Counted from the stretch's first letter, positions 10,298-21,615 are shown. The stretch: 43,833 nt of DNA from Siculibacillus lacustris (GCF_004328075.1 NZ_SJFN01000004.1:169928-213760); one strand, 5' to 3'. Program-made: numbers and translations. The notes: a model not told the origin generated them from the letters alone.

Positions 10298-11143
10298 ATG
10301 CTGGCGATCTCGGCGGGGGCGGAGGCGATGGGCGAGACCGAGGACGAGGCGGACGGCGGTCGGGACCCGCGGTGGCGACGCTTGGCTCGGGCGGTGGTCG
10401 CGGGCGGTCGGTCGGCGGTCGGTGGGCTGGTCGACCTGATCGTGCCGCCGGTGTGCCTCGCCTGCCGCCGGCCGGTGGCGCGGGCGCACGGGCTGTGCGG
10501 CGCCTGCTGGGCGCGGCTGACGCCGATCGAGCGGCCCTATTGCGAGCGCCTGGGCATTCCCTTCGGCTACGACATCGGCCCCGGCGCCCTGTCGGCGGAG
10601 GCGATCGCCTCGCCGCCGGTGTTCGACCGGGCCCGCGCCGCGGTGATCTTCGACGACGTCGCCCGCGATCTGGTGCACGGGCTGAAGTATCACGACCGCA
10701 CCGAGGCGGCGCCGCTGATCGGCCGGATGACGGCGCGGGCCGGGCGCGATCTGCTGATCGACGCCGAGGTGATCGTGCCCTTGCCGCTGCACCGGCGTCG
10801 GCTGTGGACGCGCAAGTTCAATCAGGCGGCGCTGATCGCTCTCGAAGTCGGGCGCGCCTCGGGGGTGGCGGTCGACGTCGGAGCGCTGATCCGCATCCGC
10901 GCCACCCGGCCGCAGGTCGGGCTCGGTGAGGCCGAACGGATCGCCAACGTGCGCGGCGCCTTCCGGGTGCCGGCCTCGCATCGGGCGGCGATCGAGGGGC
11001 GACGGGTGGTGCTGGTCGACGACGTGCTGACCACCGGCGCGACGGTGTCGGCGGCGACGCGGGCGCTGCGACGGGCCGGCGCCCTGCGCATCGACGTCCT
11101 GACGTTCGCGCGGGTTGCTCCCGGGGGGGCGATCACGATATGA
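10298..11143 (+). CDS. ComF-family phosphoribosyltransferase-like protein
   Basis: A 281-residue ComF/GntX-type protein. The N-terminal part has a zinc-binding pair CLACRRP and CGACW (about residues 52-70). The C-terminal PRTase-like domain carries VPLPLHRRRLWTRKFNQA and the PRPP-binding loop VVLVDDVLTTGAT (about 240-252). Family members support DNA uptake in naturally competent bacteria; in alphaproteobacteria the role is not established, and their metabolic substrate is unknown. An alternative ATG at 10328 has GGAGG only 2 bases ahead, too close, so I keep 10298 with some doubt. grxC follows. Confidence 0.85.
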   Translation: MLAISAGAEAMGETEDEADGGRDPRWRRLARAVVAGGRSAVGGLVDLIVPPVCLACRRPVARAHGLCGACWARLTPIERPYCERLGIPFGYDIGPGALSAEAIASPPVFDRARAAVIFDDVARDLVHGLKYHDRTEAAPLIGRMTARAGRDLLIDAEVIVPLPLHRRRLWTRKFNQAALIALEVGRASGVAVDVGALIRIRATRPQVGLGEAERIANVRGAFRVPASHRAAIEGRRVVLVDDVLTTGATVSAATRALRRAGALRIDVLTFARVAPGGAITI

Positions 11144-11185
11144 ACGGGGCGTGACCGCGGTGCACACCGACGCAGAGGATACCGC

Positions 11186-11461
11186 ATGGCTCGACCCCAG
11201 GTTCTGATCTACACCCGCGACGGTTGCGGCTACTGCGTGGCGGCCAAACGGCTCCTCGGCGCCAAGGGCGTCGCCTTCGAGGAGCGCAACGCCACGGCCA
11301 CACCCGCTTGGCGTCAGGAGATGATCGGCCGCTCGGGGCGGACGACCTTCCCGCAGATCTTCGTCGGCGACACCCATGTCGGCGGCTGTGACGATCTTCA
11401 TGCCCTGGACGCCCGTGGCGGGCTCGATCCGCTGCTGGCCGGGGGCGCCGACCCGTCGTGA
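11186..11461 (+). CDS. grxC: Glutaredoxin 3
   Basis: A 91-residue dithiol glutaredoxin that reduces disulfides and glutathione mixed disulfides in the cytoplasm using glutathione. The active site CGYC is at about residues 14-17. The cis-Pro segment TTFPQIFVGD and the GGCDDL glutathione-binding turn are present. Length fits the family. The next gene is a nitrilase-superfamily amidase of the glutathione-repair type, so the pair is functionally coherent. Confidence 0.95.
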   Translation: MARPQVLIYTRDGCGYCVAAKRLLGAKGVAFEERNATATPAWRQEMIGRSGRTTFPQIFVGDTHVGGCDDLHALDARGGLDPLLAGGADPS

Positions 11462-11511
11462 ACGGGCGATCGGCCGCGCATCCCGCGAGGGGGCGTGGCG
11501 AGAGAGGAAGC

Positions 11512-12360
11512 ATGACGACGTTCCGTGCCGCACTCGTCCAGATGAGATCCTCGCGCTCGGTCGCCGAGAACGTCGCGAGCCTCGAAGGCTACGTGCGCGA
11601 GGCGGCGGCCGGCGGCGCGGTCTATGTCCAGACGCCGGAGACCACCGGCATCATGGACGAGGACCCGGCGCGGCTGTTCGCGACGCTGACCGACGAAGCG
11701 GGGGACGCGACGCTCGCCGCGGCGCGACGTCTGGCCGCGGAACTGTCGATCCATCTCCACATCGGATCCCTGGCGATCAAGGTCGGCGACGGCACCAAGG
11801 CCGCCAACCGCGCCTTCGTGATCGGCCCCGACGGGGCGATCGTCGCGCGCTACGACAAGATCCATCTGTTCGACGTGCAGCTCGCCGACGGTCAGGTCTA
11901 TCGCGAGAGCGCGCGCTACGTCGCCGGCGACAAAGCGGTGATGGTCGATCTGCCGTGGGGGCGGCTCGGTGTGACGATCTGCTACGACGTGCGCTTTCCC
12001 CATCTCTATCGGGCGCTGGCCGGAGCCGGCGCGGGACTCCTGGCGGTGCCGGCGGCCTTCACGCGACCGACCGGCGAGGCCCATTGGCACGTGCTGCTGC
12101 GCGCCCGGGCGATCGAGACCGGCGCCTGGGTGCTCGCCGCGGCCCAGGGCGGCGTCCACGAGAACGGCCGCGAGACCTACGGCCACAGTCTGGTGATCGA
12201 TCCCTGGGGCCGGGTGGTCGCGGAAGCGGGCACCGAGCCGGGGGTGATCTTCGCCGACATCGACATGACCGAACCGGACGTGGTGCGGGCGCGGGTGCCC
12301 TCGCTGCGCCACGATCGGCCGTTCACGGCACCGGCGTCGGACGGGAGGACGGCGACATGA
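11512..12360 (+). CDS. Carbon-nitrogen hydrolase, probable deaminated glutathione amidase
   Basis: A 282-residue nitrilase-superfamily enzyme. The Glu-Lys-Cys triad is seen in QTPETTG, RYDKIHLFDV and TICYDVRFP. The last segment with FPHLYRAL and the GEAHWHVLLRARAIE stretch match the Nit1/YbeM group, which hydrolyses deaminated glutathione to alpha-ketoglutarate and Cys-Gly. I choose the ATG at 11512 because AGAGAGGAAG precedes it; the in-frame 11458 start overlaps grxC and adds an unconserved N-terminus. It sits directly behind grxC, which supports a glutathione-repair role, and overlaps the next gene by 4 bases (ATGA). Confidence 0.88.
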   Translation: MTTFRAALVQMRSSRSVAENVASLEGYVREAAAGGAVYVQTPETTGIMDEDPARLFATLTDEAGDATLAAARRLAAELSIHLHIGSLAIKVGDGTKAANRAFVIGPDGAIVARYDKIHLFDVQLADGQVYRESARYVAGDKAVMVDLPWGRLGVTICYDVRFPHLYRALAGAGAGLLAVPAAFTRPTGEAHWHVLLRARAIETGAWVLAAAQGGVHENGRETYGHSLVIDPWGRVVAEAGTEPGVIFADIDMTEPDVVRARVPSLRHDRPFTAPASDGRTAT

Positions 12361-12806
12361 TCCATTATTCGCTGCTCTGCGACTCCGACCACGCCTTCGA
12401 AGGCTGGTTCCGCTCGTCGGAAGACTTCGACGCCCAGGCCGCCAAGGGCCTGATCTCCTGCCCGGTGTGCGGCTCGACGGTGGTCAACCGGGCGATGATG
12501 GCGCCGAGCGTGCGCACCGCCCGCGGCCGCGAGGAGCGCGAGGAGGCGCCGCGCCGCCAGGCGGTGATGATGCCGGACCCGGCCCAGAAGATGATGCTCG
12601 AGGCGCTGCGCGAGATCCGCAAGAAGGTCACCGAGAACGCCACCTATGTCGGCGACCGGTTCGCCGAGGAGGCGCGGCGGATGCACTTCGGCGAGGTCGA
12701 GCACCAGGGCATCTACGGCGAGGCAACGGCGGACGAGGTCCACGCCCTGGCCGAGGACGGCGTCGAGTTCCAGCCGCTGCCGACCCTGCCGGAAGAGCGC
12801 AACTGA
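12357..12806 (+). CDS. DUF1178 family zinc-ribbon-like protein
   Basis: A 149-residue conserved alphaproteobacterial/betaproteobacterial protein of unknown function. The N-terminus MIHYSLLCDSDHAFEGWF and a CPVCGS knuckle (about residues 37-42) form the family signature, suggesting metal binding by Cys/His. The rest is helical and acidic, ending in a segment where EDGVEFQPLPTLP is typical. The start overlaps the amidase stop (ATGA), so translation is coupled. Conserved linkage to grxC and the amidase suggests a shared redox or glutathione context, but no function is established. Confidence 0.88.
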   Translation: MIHYSLLCDSDHAFEGWFRSSEDFDAQAAKGLISCPVCGSTVVNRAMMAPSVRTARGREEREEAPRRQAVMMPDPAQKMMLEALREIRKKVTENATYVGDRFAEEARRMHFGEVEHQGIYGEATADEVHALAEDGVEFQPLPTLPEERN

Positions 12807-12873
12807 GCCGCACCGTCGCTCGGCGCGGCGGATGCGATCCGCGCCTGCCGATCGGCCCGGGTCGAGGCCGCCG

Positions 12874-14049
12874 ATGACCGCCACCGCCCCCGCCGATCGC
12901 GCCCAGCTCAGGCGCTTCCTCGACGCCGAGGCGCGGCGCCTGGGCTTTTCCGGCGTCGGGGTGACCGGCCCGGATGCGATCGATCACGCGGCGGTCGATC
13001 TCGCCGGCTTCCTCGCCGCCGGCCACCACGCCACCATGACCTGGATGGCCGAGACCGCGGCGCGACGGGCGCGCCCGCGGGCGCTGTGGGACGAGGTGCG
13101 GTCGGTGATCGTGCTGGCCTTCGACTACGGGCCGACGAGCGATCCGCTCGAGGGGCGGGGGGATCGAACCCGTGGCGAGATCTCGGTCTATGCCCGCAAC
13201 CGCGACTATCACGACGTGATCAAGGGGCGGCTGAAGGAACTCGCCGATCGCCTCGCCGGGGAAGCCCGCCGCCGCGGCCTCGGGTCGCGCGCCAAGGTCT
13301 TCGTCGACACCGCACCGGTGATGGAGAAGCCGCTCGCCGCCGCCGCCGGCCTCGCCTGGCAGGGCAAGAACACCCTGGCGGTGTCGCGGACGATCGGCGG
13401 CTGGTTCTTCCTCGGGGTGATCTACACCACGCTGGAGCTCGACGCCGATGCCCCGGCCGCCGACCATTGCGGCTCGTGCCGGCGCTGCCTCGACGTCTGC
13501 CCGACCGACGCCTTCCCGGCGCCGCATCGGCTCGATGCCCGCCGCTGCCTGTCCTATCTGACCATCGAACACGACGGGCCGATCCCCACGGAATTCCGCG
13601 CGGCGATGGGCGACCGCATCTACGGCTGCGACGACTGTCTGGCGGTGTGTCCGTGGAACAAGTTCGCGGCTGTCGCGCGCGAGGCCAAGCTGGTGGCGCG
13701 CCCGGATCTGGTGCGGCCGGCGCTGGCCGATCTGGTCGGGCTCGACGACGCGGGCTTCCGGGCGCATTTCGCGGGCTCGCCGATCAAGCGCATCGGGCGG
13801 GCGCGCTTCGTCCGCAACGTGCTGATCGCGATCGGCAATTCGGGAGCGGCGGAGCTCGCGGCGACGATTTCCCCCCGGCTCGGCGACCAGTCGGCGATGG
13901 TGCGGGGGGCGGCGGTGTGGGCGGCGGGGCGTCTGATGTCCGGGTCGGCGCTCGCCGCCGCGTTCCGCGGCAAGGGCGCCGCCGAGCGCGACCCGGCGGT
14001 CGCGGCGGAATGGCGGGCGCTCGGATTCACGCCCCCGGCGGAGGCCTGA
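12874..14049 (+). CDS. queG: Epoxyqueuosine reductase QueG
   Basis: A 391-residue cobalamin-dependent enzyme that reduces epoxyqueuosine to queuosine in tRNA anticodons (Asp, Asn, His, Tyr). Two [4Fe-4S] cysteine sets are visible: CGSCRRCLDVCPTDAF (about residues 199-214) and CDDCLAVCPWNKF (about 252-264), with RRCLSYLTIEHDG between them. The N-terminal cobalamin-binding part contains RDYHDVIKGRLKEL and FVDTAPVMEKPLA; the latter carries the conserved Asp. A HEAT-like tail follows. Length is slightly above the usual 350-380. The gene starts 67 bases after DUF1178 and may be in the same operon. Confidence 0.95.
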   Translation: MTATAPADRAQLRRFLDAEARRLGFSGVGVTGPDAIDHAAVDLAGFLAAGHHATMTWMAETAARRARPRALWDEVRSVIVLAFDYGPTSDPLEGRGDRTRGEISVYARNRDYHDVIKGRLKELADRLAGEARRRGLGSRAKVFVDTAPVMEKPLAAAAGLAWQGKNTLAVSRTIGGWFFLGVIYTTLELDADAPAADHCGSCRRCLDVCPTDAFPAPHRLDARRCLSYLTIEHDGPIPTEFRAAMGDRIYGCDDCLAVCPWNKFAAVAREAKLVARPDLVRPALADLVGLDDAGFRAHFAGSPIKRIGRARFVRNVLIAIGNSGAAELAATISPRLGDQSAMVRGAAVWAAGRLMSGSALAAAFRGKGAAERDPAVAAEWRALGFTPPAEA

Positions 14050-14056
14050 AGGCCGG

Positions 14057-14090
14057 CGGCGACGCGAGGGAAAACCCACCCGCGTCGCCG
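14057..14090. terminator. Hairpin between queG and the chemoreceptor gene
   Basis: CGGCGACGCG (14057-14066) pairs with CGCGTCGCCG (14081-14090). The loop itself contains GGG-AAAA-CCC, extending the fold. It lies between two convergent genes and has no T-tract. Confidence 0.5.
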
Positions 14091-14120
14091 GTCGCCGATC
14101 GCCGGTCGTCGATCGAAGCC

Positions 14121-15602
14121 TCACGCCAGGGCGCGCGAGGCTTCCTTGACTTTGCGGGTGGCGTCGTCGACCGCGTGGGTCGAGCGGGCGATCTCGCTGA
14201 TGCCGGTGTCGATGGTCGCGACGCCGGTCGCCGCGGTCTGCATGTTGGCCGACATGTCGCGGGTCACCGCCTCCTGCTCCTCGACCGCGGTGGCGATGTT
14301 GGTGGAGATCTCGTTCATCCGGCCGATGGTCGCCGAGATGCCGGCGATGGCGTCGACCGCCATGCGGGTATCGTTCTGGACCGCGGCGATCTGGGCGCCG
14401 ATCTCTTCGGTCGCTTTGGAGGTCTGGGTGGCCAAGCTCTTGACCTCGGAGGCGACGACCGCGAAGCCACGGCCGCTCTCGCCGGCGCGCGCCGCCTCGA
14501 TGGTGGCGTTCAGCGCGAGCAGGTTGGTCTGAGCGGCGATCGAATTGATCAGACTGACCACTTCCCCGATCTTCTGGGTCGCGGCCACCAGGGTCACGAT
14601 GGTGGTGTTGGTGTCGTCGGCCTGACGCACCGCCTCGTTGGTAATCTCCAGGGCATGGGAGACTTGGCGGCTGATTTCGGAGACCGACTGGGCCAGTTCC
14701 TCGGCGCCGGCGGCGACCGCCTGGACGTTGGACGAGGTCTGGGTCGAGGCGGCGGCGGCGGCGGCGGCCTGCTGGTTGGCGCGGTCGATGGCGTCGCCGA
14801 TGGCGCCGAGATCGGCATCGATGCCGCGCTGCAGATCGTGGCGTCGCAGACGGTCGGCGACCGAAGCCGTGACGTCGGTGGCGAACTTGACCACTTTGAA
14901 CGGCCGACCGGCCATGTCGAAGACCGGGTTGTAGGAGGCCTGGATCCAGACTTCCTTGCCGCCCTTGGCGATACGCTTGTATTCGGCGGTCTGGAACTCG
15001 CCGCGGCGCAGCGCTTCCCAGAAGGCGCGATAAGCGGGACTGGACCGCTCGGCGGGATCGACGAAGATCGAATGATGCTGACCGACCACCTCGTCGAGCC
15101 GGTAGCCGAGCGCGCCGAGGAAATTCTCGTTGGCGTGGAGGATCTTGCCGTCGAGGTCGAAGGAGATCACCGCCTGCGACCGGTCGATGGCGTCGAGTTG
15201 GCCTTTGACCTCGGCGGTCTTCAGCTTCTCGGCGGTGACGTCGGTGGCGTATTTGACGACCCGGAAGGGGCGGCCCTTCGCATCGAGCAGCGCATTGTAG
15301 GAGCCCTGGATCCACACCGGCTTGCCGCCCTTGGCGATGCGCTTGAATTCGGCGACCTGAGATTCGCCGCGGCGCAGGGCGTCCCAGAAGGCGCGGTACT
15401 CGGCGCCGTCACGTGCGGTTTCGTCGACGAACATCGAATGATGACGTCCGCGGATCTCGTCCAGAGAATAACCCATCAGCCCGAGAAAATTGGCGTTGGC
15501 GTCGACGATGGTACCGTCGAGCTCGAATGAGATCGTCGCCTGAGACTTGTCGAGGGCCCGCAGTCGGGCGCGGGCTTCGCGGGCGGCTGAGAAAAATTTC
15601 AT
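14121..15602 (-). CDS. Soluble methyl-accepting chemotaxis protein with two PAS domains
   Basis: A 493-residue cytoplasmic chemoreceptor with no membrane segment. PAS 1 lies at about residues 10-115 and PAS 2 at about 132-237. They are close duplicates: both contain a GRHHS/GQHHS motif, [12 protein letters not shown] and a [14 protein letters not shown] exit. The MCP signalling domain follows, with the highly conserved hairpin tip [20 protein letters not shown] and [15 protein letters not shown]. It should signal through CheA/CheW. PAS domains suggest sensing of redox state, oxygen or a small ligand; no cofactor ligand can be assigned by eye. No other chemotaxis gene is nearby. GAGG precedes the ATG. 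Confidence 0.93.
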   Translation of the reverse strand: MKFFSAAREARARLRALDKSQATISFELDGTIVDANANFLGLMGYSLDEIRGRHHSMFVDETARDGAEYRAFWDALRRGESQVAEFKRIAKGGKPVWIQGSYNALLDAKGRPFRVVKYATDVTAEKLKTAEVKGQLDAIDRSQAVISFDLDGKILHANENFLGALGYRLDEVVGQHHSIFVDPAERSSPAYRAFWEALRRGEFQTAEYKRIAKGGKEVWIQASYNPVFDMAGRPFKVVKFATDVTASVADRLRRHDLQRGIDADLGAIGDAIDRANQQAAAAAAASTQTSSNVQAVAAGAEELAQSVSEISRQVSHALEITNEAVRQADDTNTTIVTLVAATQKIGEVVSLINSIAAQTNLLALNATIEAARAGESGRGFAVVASEVKSLATQTSKATEEIGAQIAAVQNDTRMAVDAIAGISATIGRMNEISTNIATAVEEQEAVTRDMSANMQTAATGVATIDTGISEIARSTHAVDDATRKVKEASRALA

Positions 15603-15913
15603 GGAGCATGCCTCGAGTGAGTGATCAGGGGTTAATGTTCTTTTCTATTTTTTCGATCTCAGGTAGCAACGGATGGGGTCAATCGCATATGACGCGAGTC
15701 TTTGCAATTGGTTCGTAAATACTCTGTGTTAAACTGCTTAATATAAAGTGAAACGTCAGTGTACAACTTTACTGGTTGTTGAATTCTGCGATCAGAGACC
15801 GCTGATTTCAGCGTTGATCGTCGATTTTTACCGGTCTTACGTCGGAGATGGCTGGTTGGATCTCCTCGCCGATCATTTGGATCGGCTCCGTTTCCGCTCG
15901 GTGTCGGCCGAAA
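15603..15913. other. AT-rich intergenic islet
   Basis: A 311-base gap between two minus-strand genes. By my count about 42% G+C for 15661-15840, and 33% for 15721-15780, against about 70% around it. It contains a candidate chemoreceptor promoter and a palindrome CGCTGATTTCAGCG (15800-15813). An open frame starting at 15748 on the plus strand runs into antisense of the MATE gene and has no convincing ribosome site, so I do not call it. Confidence 0.6.
15738..15766 (-). promoter_or_regulatory. Candidate promoter for the chemoreceptor gene
   Basis: On the minus strand TTGTAC (15766-15761) and TATTAA (15743-15738) are separated by 17 bases in the most AT-rich stretch of the window. The leader would be about 130 bases. 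Confidence 0.3.
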
Positions 15914-17290
15914 TCAGGCCGCGCGGTCGGCCGCGGTCAGACGCACCCAGCGCACCACCAGCGCCACGGCGACGACCCCGAGGCCGGAGGCCAGACCCAT
16001 CCAGATGCCGCGGCCGCCGAAGCCGAGGGGGAAGGCCAGGACCACCGAGGCGGTCAGGCCGATGCCCCAATAGCCGATGCCGGCGAGGATCATCGGCACG
16101 CGGGTGTCGTGGCGGCCGCGCAGCATGCCGGCGGTGACCACCTGAATGCCGTCGGCGAGCTGGAAGATCGCGGCGAGTGCCAGGAACGAGCGGGCGAGCG
16201 CGAAGGTCGCGGCGACCGCCGGATCGGCGGCGTCGAGGAAGGCGCCGATCAGGGCGGTCGGGGCCAGTGTCATGGTCGAGGCGGTGACGGCCATCACCAC
16301 CACCACCAGGGCCATCGCGGTCCAGCCGGCGACGGCGATGCCGGCCGCGTCGCGGCGGCCATAGGCGAGGCCGACCCGCACGGTCGCCGCCTGGGACAGG
16401 CCGAGCGGGATCATGAAGGCGGTGCCGGCGATCTGCAGGGTGATGGCATGGGCGGCGAGCGTGGCCGTACCGAGCAGGCCGGCGAGGAAGGCGGCGGCAT
16501 TGAAGATCGTCGTCTCGAAGGCGATCATCGCGCCGATCGGCGCGCCGAGCTTGAAGAACGCCACGAATCGCTGCGGATCGGCGCGCCAGAAGCGGCCGAA
16601 CAGGTGATAGCGGCGGAAACGGCGGTCGGTCGACAGCACCACCGCCATCGCCGCGACGGTCGCGGCATTGGTCAGGAAGGTCGCCCAGCCGACGCCGATC
16701 AGCCCGAGTTCGGGTGCGCCGAGCCGGCCGAAGATCAGCGCCCAGCCGATCACCGCATTGACCGGCACCGCGGCGACGCCGATCGCCAGCACCCACATCG
16801 GCCGCTCCAGCGCCGCGACGAAGGCGCGCAGGGCGATGAACACGAAGAACGGCAGCAGGCCCCACATCAGCACGTGCAGGATCCGCGCGGCGTCGTGACC
16901 GAGGGCGGGATCCTGGCCGAGCAGGGCGAAGATCGGCTCGGCGTTCCACAGCACGGCCCAACTCGGCACGGCCAGCGCCACCGCCGCCCACATCGACTGG
17001 CCGACGGTGCGGCGGACGTCGCGCACCGAATGGCGCATGCGGCCGCGCTCGCGCGCCACCATCGGCATGGTCGCCGACATCACGCCGACGCCGAACAGCA
17101 TGAAGACGTTGTAGAGATTAACCGCCAGCGCGCCCGAGGCGACGGCTTCCGCCGACAGGCGGGAGAGCAGCAGCACGTCGGTGGTGTTGAGCGCCATCTG
17201 GGCGAGCTGGCCGAGGATCATCGGCCAGGCCAGCGCCAGCGTGGCGACGGCCTCGGCGCGCCAGGGGGCGAGGCGGGCGGGGAGGGGCAT
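15914..17290 (-). CDS. MATE-family multidrug/cation antiporter
   Basis: A 458-residue inner-membrane exporter of the NorM/DinF class, using a Na+ or H+ gradient to expel drugs or metabolites. There are about 12 hydrophobic segments, and the first helix carries WPMILGQLAQMALNTTDVLLL, typical of MATE proteins. I use the ATG at 17290, which gives the normal length of 450-460. Upstream in-frame starts (up to 17572) would add about 94 Arg/Pro-rich residues and overlap the neighbouring gene, so they are rejected. Substrate unknown. Confidence 0.9.
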   Translation of the reverse strand: MPLPARLAPWRAEAVATLALAWPMILGQLAQMALNTTDVLLLSRLSAEAVASGALAVNLYNVFMLFGVGVMSATMPMVARERGRMRHSVRDVRRTVGQSMWAAVALAVPSWAVLWNAEPIFALLGQDPALGHDAARILHVLMWGLLPFFVFIALRAFVAALERPMWVLAIGVAAVPVNAVIGWALIFGRLGAPELGLIGVGWATFLTNAATVAAMAVVLSTDRRFRRYHLFGRFWRADPQRFVAFFKLGAPIGAMIAFETTIFNAAAFLAGLLGTATLAAHAITLQIAGTAFMIPLGLSQAATVRVGLAYGRRDAAGIAVAGWTAMALVVVVMAVTASTMTLAPTALIGAFLDAADPAVAATFALARSFLALAAIFQLADGIQVVTAGMLRGRHDTRVPMILAGIGYWGIGLTASVVLAFPLGFGGRGIWMGLASGLGVVAVALVVRWVRLTAADRAA

Positions 17291-17448
17291 GGGCGTCGCG
17301 GGCTTCCGGTTCGCCGGGCGGCGGGGCCGTCCCGGACGGGATTTCGAGCCCGCACTCTTCCGCCATCGCGCCCCGATCCGCAATCGCCGATCGCTGATGG
17401 AATCGATCAGCAGGGGTGATGGGAGGGGGTGGGCGGAGCGTTTCTCGT

Positions 17449-18009
17449 TCACGCGCCCACGAGATGCAGACCTTTGGCGACGCCGATCGCCGCGCCGACG
17501 GCGATCAACGCGAGGCCGACGCGACGACTCGCCTTCGGTCGGCCATCGGCTTTGAAGTACAGGCGGGCACAACTGAAGAGCGAAACGACGGACTGCGCCC
17601 CGAGTGCGATGAGGTAGTTATCGAGTGTGAGTCCGTACCGGTCGCCGGGTATGAGGTAATCGTACGAATACCAAGTAACGACGGCAGCGAAAGGGAGAGA
17701 GAGCAAGACACGAAGGAGCCACCGACGCTTCGGCGCACTCCAGACAACAGCGGAAAGCAGCAACTGCGACGGTCCGAGCACGAGGAGGACGCCGAACACC
17801 GCGACGATCGTCTCGATCGGCGCAAATATGAAGGGGAGGGATGCCGCGTGGCGCTGAGATCGGTTCGGATTGATCCCGATAAAATCAGTCTGAACGATAT
17901 CCGTCACCGAAGAGAGAAACGCAAAGCAGGCTAGTGCTGCGGCAATCCAAAAGAGGCTCGCGAGAAAACTCGTCACGACCTGTCGACGAGCGACGCCGCA
18001 ATCCTGCAT
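17449..18009 (-). CDS. Unknown membrane protein with lower G+C
   Basis: A 186-residue protein that I do not recognise. About four or five hydrophobic segments are visible (about 12-40, 58-90, 100-120, 128-148 and 165-183), so it is probably an integral inner-membrane protein. A DFIGINPNRSQRH loop separates the first two helices. Two sampled 60-base lines give 53% and 60% G+C, clearly below the neighbours, and codons ending in A or T are more common, so recent acquisition or relaxed constraint is possible. It lies between gyrB and the MATE gene, same strand, with a candidate promoter of its own. Confidence 0.7.
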   Translation of the reverse strand: MQDCGVARRQVVTSFLASLFWIAAALACFAFLSSVTDIVQTDFIGINPNRSQRHAASLPFIFAPIETIVAVFGVLLVLGPSQLLLSAVVWSAPKRRWLLRVLLSLPFAAVVTWYSYDYLIPGDRYGLTLDNYLIALGAQSVVSLFSCARLYFKADGRPKASRRVGLALIAVGAAIGVAKGLHLVGA

Positions 18010-18033
18010 GACGCCAACTCCACTGTGCCGACA

Positions 18034-18061
18034 TCGCTATCGCGGGACCGACGAAGGTCAA
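18034..18061 (-). promoter_or_regulatory. Candidate promoter for the unknown membrane protein
   Basis: Minus strand TTGACC (18061-18056) and TAGCGA (18039-18034) with a 16-base spacer, about 25 bases before the ATG at 18009. Confidence 0.3.
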
Positions 18062-18079
18062 GCGCCGCTCCGCGACCCC

Positions 18080-20620
<2,541 letters not shown>

Positions 20621-20700
20621 TCAAGGCCCTGCCCGGTGGATTTCCGGCGTTCCGGCGCGGCGCCTGCGACCGATTCGCGCGCGCTTCGCCCAAGTCGGGC

Positions 20701-21318
20701 TCAACGGGTCGCCACCGCCACCGCGGCGCCGGCCATCATCGCCCCGGCGGTGCGGTCGAGGATGCGGCGGGCGCGGGCGTCGCGGAAGAAGTCCCGCGCC
20801 CGCGCGGCGAGCCACGCATAGACCGCGCCGACCACCAGCAGATCGATCAGCACGATGGCGCTCATCTCGACGAAGCCGACGGTGGTCAGCTTCGCCAGAT
20901 CGACCACGGTCGGCAGCAGCGCCATGTAGAAGATGATGGTCTTGGGGTTGCCGAGGGTCAGCGTCAGGCCGGCGAGCCAGACGCGGGCCGGCGAGCGTTC
21001 GGGACGCGCGGCGGCGCCGACCTCGGTGGCGTGCGGCGCGGTGGTCCACAGCTGCCAGGCGAGCCACAAGAGATAGGCGGCGCCGGCGAACTTCACCAGC
21101 GTGAACACCGTGGCGAAGGTCTGGGCGATCGCCGACAGGCCGAGGGCGGCGCAGGTCAGGAAGACCAGATCGCCGCAGATCAGGCCGACCACCATCGGCA
21201 TGGTGCCCCAGAAGCCGACCGCCAGGGCGCGGGCGACCAGCGCCGTCATGCCGGGCCCGGGAATGGCCGCGGCGATGGTCAGCGCGAGGGTGAAGGCGAC
21301 AAGGGTGGTCGGGTCCAT
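20701..21318 (-). CDS. LysE/RhtB-family amino-acid exporter
   Basis: A 205-residue inner-membrane exporter. The family hallmark PGPGMTALVARALAVGFW (about residues 20-37) is present, and six hydrophobic segments follow, with GNPKTIIFYMALLP in the middle loop and helix (about 125-138). Members export lysine, threonine, homoserine or similar compounds; the substrate cannot be told here. The gene probably shares a transcript with the small membrane protein gene 27 bases upstream. Confidence 0.9.
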   Translation of the reverse strand: MDPTTLVAFTLALTIAAAIPGPGMTALVARALAVGFWGTMPMVVGLICGDLVFLTCAALGLSAIAQTFATVFTLVKFAGAAYLLWLAWQLWTTAPHATEVGAAARPERSPARVWLAGLTLTLGNPKTIIFYMALLPTVVDLAKLTTVGFVEMSAIVLIDLLVVGAVYAWLAARARDFFRDARARRILDRTAGAMMAGAAVAVATR

Positions 21319-21345
21319 GAGCGGGCACTCGGCGTGTCGGTCGTC

Positions 21346-21588
21346 TCACCGCGGCCGGTGCCGATGATCCGAGAAGAAGCGATAGCCGAACCAAGCCGCC
21401 GCCGCCAGGGCGACGATGAGCCAAGGAACGCGATCCGGCGTCCAGCGCCAGAGCAGGAGGACGACGCAGAGGGCGAGCGCAACGGTGGAGGAGAGATTGT
21501 TCAGGGTGGTCTCCCTTGCGTCTGCAGTTTTACGGAGGGGGCGACTCACTTGACAATCTACCATTGCATGCTGTTGTTCGTTCTGCAA
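21346..21588 (-). CDS. Small two-helix membrane protein (start uncertain)
   Basis: An open frame of up to 80 residues. The conserved-looking part is the C-terminal 50 residues: two hydrophobic segments (LSSTVALALCVVLLLW and WLIVALAAAAWFGYRFF) separated by RWTPDRVP, then a basic tail. The first 28 residues look non-coding. An AAGGGAGA motif sits properly only for a CTG codon at 21504, which would give a 52-residue protein. A TTGTCA/TAAAAC pair inside the upstream part also suggests a later start. Family unknown. It probably lies in one operon with the LysE gene. Confidence 0.45.
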   Translation of the reverse strand: MQNEQQHAMVDCQVSRPLRKTADARETTLNNLSSTVALALCVVLLLWRWTPDRVPWLIVALAAAAWFGYRFFSDHRHRPR

Positions 21589-21615
21589 CCGTACAGCGCA
21601 GGGGTTACGAGAACG

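Noticed and set aside
15729-15741. TTAA-N5-TTAA as a CtrA binding site
   Set aside because: The CtrA consensus needs a 7-base spacer (TTAA-N7-TTAA); here it is 5.
15748-16137. Plus-strand frame starting in the AT-rich islet
   Set aside because: It continues as antisense of the MATE gene, lacks a ribosome site and gives an Arg-rich tail.
17291-17572. Extended N-terminus of the MATE protein
   Set aside because: About 94 Arg/Pro-rich residues, overlap with the next gene, and longer than the family norm.
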